From contig JANSXA010000003.1 of the NCBI GenBank assembly GCA_024743175.1, positions 1 through 64,000 of the forward strand: a DNA stretch of 64,000 nucleotides, written 5' to 3'. This document shows positions 61,867-64,000 of this stretch, piece by piece. Made by a program: the position numbers and the translations under genes. Position 1 is the first letter of the stretch. The number at the start of each line of letters is the position of its first letter. This DNA comes from Pseudomonadaceae bacterium. Lineage in GTDB: Bacteria; Pseudomonadota; Gammaproteobacteria; Pseudomonadales; Azotimanducaceae. The notes beneath the pieces are model-generated. The model saw only the letters and a program-made list of their open reading frames with translations, made no database searches and was not told the DNA's origin.

Positions 61867-63327
61867 GTGTCTGCATGGCGCAACGGTTTCGAAAAGAAAC
61901 TAACCACTGCGAAGCAAGCAGTGTCACTCATAAAAAGTGGCAGTTCGATCAACATACCGATATTCGCACCGCGCTCTTTGCTCGATGCGTTATGGGGGCG
62001 GCGAGATGAATTGGCAAATGTTCGACTGCTGTTCAATGCGCCGACTGACAACCCGGGCTGGTTCGATTCGAATATAGATCACCCTTTCGCCTTAGACTTC
62101 GAAATTTTTATCGGCGACGTAGGACGTGCGTCGCATGACCGACTGCAGGCTAGTTATATACCTAATCTGTTTTCTTCCAGTTTTAAACATGTGGATGGGG
62201 CACGCCCCGGCGTGAATCGTCCGCTTGTCGCTCTGGTGTCTTGTTCGCCACCCAACAAAGCGGGCTTCGTTCATTTTGGCGCCCATCATTGGACAAAACG
62301 TAGTCTGATACGGCGTGCAGACCTGGTTATAGCCGAAATTGACGACACGCTGCTGCAGGTGCATGGTGACGTATATGCGCATGTCAGTGAGTTTGACTGC
62401 TTTGTGAAGGGTGAAACCCAGATCATTGGGGGCGCGGAAATCGCGGCGGTTCTCGAACAAATCAAACCCGAATACCGTGACCAGATGGCTGCGCTGATTC
62501 CAAAGATACCGCAGGAACGTTTGCGACTGGTCTATCCGCTGCTGGCAGCGATCGATCCTTAATCGCTTGAAAATCAGCTGGGACTCGGAGAACCCCCCGA
62601 AGAATATGTTAGGATTGCGCGGCACCTCGCACCATTGATAGAGGACGGTGACTGTATACAGATTGGAGTGGGCGAACCTTCGAGCTTAATGGTCAAGTTG
62701 GGTGTGTTTGACGACAAGAACGATCTGGGGGTGCATACGGAGCTTATCGCGCCGGGAACTGCTGGATTGGTGGAAAAGGGCATTGTCACAGGGCGCAGGA
62801 AAAATCAGCTGGCAGGTATTGTGGCGGCAGCGGCTTGGACGGGTGGTAGTGACGAAGACTTTGCAATCATTGAAGACAATCCCACCTTTCAGTTGTTCGA
62901 CCCGGAATTCATTCTGGATGTCCGTCGCATTGCGGCGAATGAGCGCCAGGTGTCAATTAATAACGCTTTGTCAGTGGATCTTACAGGGCAAATTAATGCA
63001 GAAACGGTATTCGGTGCACGCATGATTAATGGTACCGGTGGGCAACCCGAGAATCATATCGGTGCATTTCTGTCGAGTGGCGGCAGAGCAATAACGTTAC
63101 TGCCTTCAACCGCGTTAGACGGTGTCGTTTCCAGAATCGTACCGCAAATGGAAACAGGCTCGCTTGTAACGATACCGCGCTATTATGCTGATGTGATTGT
63201 TACTGAGCATGGGGTCGCGCACCTTACAGGCAAGAGTCATCGTGAGCGTGCAGAAGCGCTGATTAATGTTGCTCATCCGAATTTCCGCGGCGAACTCACC
63301 GATGCTGCGCGCAAATTTTTTGGCTAG
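61867..63327 (+). pseudogene. CoA-transferase interrupted by an in-frame TAA
   Basis: This is an acetyl-CoA hydrolase/transferase-family gene, about 486 codons. The N-terminal part ends at TAA 62560-62562; the same frame continues with the catalytic half: GVHTELIAPG (Glu of the CoA-thioester), GIVTGRRKNQLAG, and ARMINGTGGQPENHIGAF. Both halves together have the normal family length. The stop is in frame, so one base change explains it. The C-terminal piece could only start at weak internal codons (TTG 62635). It is a likely nonsense pseudogene, or a sequencing error. The first start is GTG 61867 with AGGGG upstream. Confidence 0.85.
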
Positions 63328-63357
63328 CGTAGTGTTCTGAATGGCAGCGCGCAGAAT

Positions 63358-63372
63358 GCCCCGCAGAGGGGC
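63358..63372. terminator. Weak hairpin between convergent genes
   Basis: GCCCC (63358-63362) pairs with GGGGC (63368-63372) around 5 nt and is followed by TATTTGTT. It overlaps the stop of the minus-strand gene. Confidence 0.35.
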
Positions 63373-63998
63373 TATTTGTTGTCTGGGGTGCGCGGCGTAG
63401 TCGACTCGGCTTCAACAACACGCGCGCCGCGGAGCATGCCGATTAGTGCGTAGTTGCCTTCGTGGCACGCGTATTCGAACATAGGTGCAGTTGACTTCTG
63501 CATCGGGATATTCACCGTAAACGGTTGAGTGAACACCTCGGGTGCATCTATTGTATAAGAATACAGCAATGTCTCACCTTGCCTTGAAAAACGCTCTGTA
63601 AGCACAAAGCTTTCGCTGGATCCGACGGCCCCACTTCCAGCAGCATCGGCGATTGAGTTCGCAGGTATTTGAAAAATGGCTGTCTTGTCTGAAAAATTCC
63701 TGGTTCGCACGATCAATGTATCGTCTTTCCATTCGCCGCGTGCGTCCCCTGACCACAGCTTGAGTTGTGTCGGTAAATGAGGGCGACCGTCCATCGGGAT
63801 CACACGGGCGTTGTGGATCATTTCTGTCACCAGCAGAATGTGGTTGGGGGTCTGAACGATGCGAAGATTGTTGTTATATGCACTTGGTGACAACGGTGGA
63901 CCTGCATTGAATCCTGCGAGACAGCGTTCAGACAAGCCAAGAGATTCGGGACCTGCAGGACGAAACGTGCTCGGATCAGCGCTGTACGAAAACATGTC
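63372..63998 (-). CDS. Hypothetical protein, partial at window edge
   Basis: I do not recognise this protein; about 208 residues of its C-terminal part are visible, and the frame is open to the window end, so the true start probably lies outside. Features are a repeated aromatic/beta pattern (LLYSYTIDAPEVFTQPFTV), PMDGRPHLP, LSGDARGEWKDDTLIVRT-like turns and a single Cys (YACHEGN). The style resembles secreted proteins of marine gammaproteobacteria, but no signal peptide is visible here. Confidence 0.65.
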   Translation of the reverse strand, partial: DMFSYSADPSTFRPAGPESLGLSERCLAGFNAGPPLSPSAYNNNLRIVQTPNHILLVTEMIHNARVIPMDGRPHLPTQLKLWSGDARGEWKDDTLIVRTRNFSDKTAIFQIPANSIADAAGSGAVGSSESFVLTERFSRQGETLLYSYTIDAPEVFTQPFTVNIPMQKSTAPMFEYACHEGNYALIGMLRGARVVEAESTTPRTPDNK

Positions 63999-64000
63999 AC

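Noticed and set aside
62560-62562. Recoding (selenocysteine or pyrrolysine) at the CoA-transferase stop
   Set aside because: The codon is TAA, which neither system uses, and no SECIS-like need is evident in this family.
1-64000. tRNA, rRNA, transposase or integrase genes
   Set aside because: I looked for cloverleaf ends, rRNA words and transposase motifs and found none that I could support.

Overview
The window looks like chromosomal DNA of an aerobic, probably marine gammaproteobacterium. The inference rests on gene types: a RoxA/YcfD-type ribosomal oxygenase, DbpA, a DUF2058 (YaiL-type) protein, OmpW, an exosortase E locus, six large TonB-dependent receptors (TBDRs) in 64 kb, and many acyl-CoA degradation genes. 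A relative of Halieaceae, Spongiibacteraceae or similar Pseudomonadales/Cellvibrionales is my best guess, but no rRNA or species marker is present. I found no tRNA, rRNA, CRISPR array, insertion sequence or prophage.

Layout. 0-1 kb: a 5'-truncated acyl-CoA dehydrogenase (ACAD). 1-3.8 kb: a protein-sorting locus with exosortase E fused to a CPBP protease, its small C-terminally anchored substrate and an unknown gene. 4-12 kb: general genes (MscS channel, OmpW, exported carbonic anhydrase, lipoprotein phosphoesterase/nuclease, acetyltransferase, NERD protein, MetY, DUF2058). 12-18 kb: a minus-strand run with a sugar-type symporter, CIA30, class II aldolase, a molybdopterin oxidoreductase large subunit and a luciferase-like oxidoreductase. 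18-24.5 kb: OmpA-like protein, Oar-type TBDR, M48 protease and two YbjQ proteins. 24.6-30.7 kb: ACAD, TetR and hotdog genes behind a 24-bp operator, then roxA, a GntR gene whose start lies in a perfect 26-bp palindrome, and a serine hydrolase. 30.7-33 kb: dbpA and a rhomboid protease.

33-42.6 kb: three TBDRs, two of them convergent paralogues, and an isolated pseudopilin-like protein. 42.6-48 kb: carboxymuconolactone decarboxylase-like protein, alcohol dehydrogenase, two amidohydrolases and a deleted short-chain dehydrogenase. 48-56 kb: two TBDRs, each next to a member of one small exported two-cysteine protein family. 56-63.3 kb: a beta-oxidation-type module with a dehydrogenase, a HadAB-like dehydratase pair, an ACAD pair that looks heteromeric, a metallo-beta-lactamase-fold hydrolase and a CoA-transferase split by an in-frame TAA.

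How it fits together: TBDRs bring large or scarce substrates through the outer membrane; amidohydrolases, dehydrogenases and CoA-dependent enzymes then degrade them. Several short inverted repeats look like local repressor sites, and one 16-bp motif is shared by the 46-kb and 57.5-kb divergent promoters. Several catabolic genes carry lesions (5' loss, internal deletion, nonsense codon, lost start codon, missing zinc ligand), which suggests decay of the catabolic functions or assembly errors. All functional calls come from reading protein motifs by eye; no database search was run.
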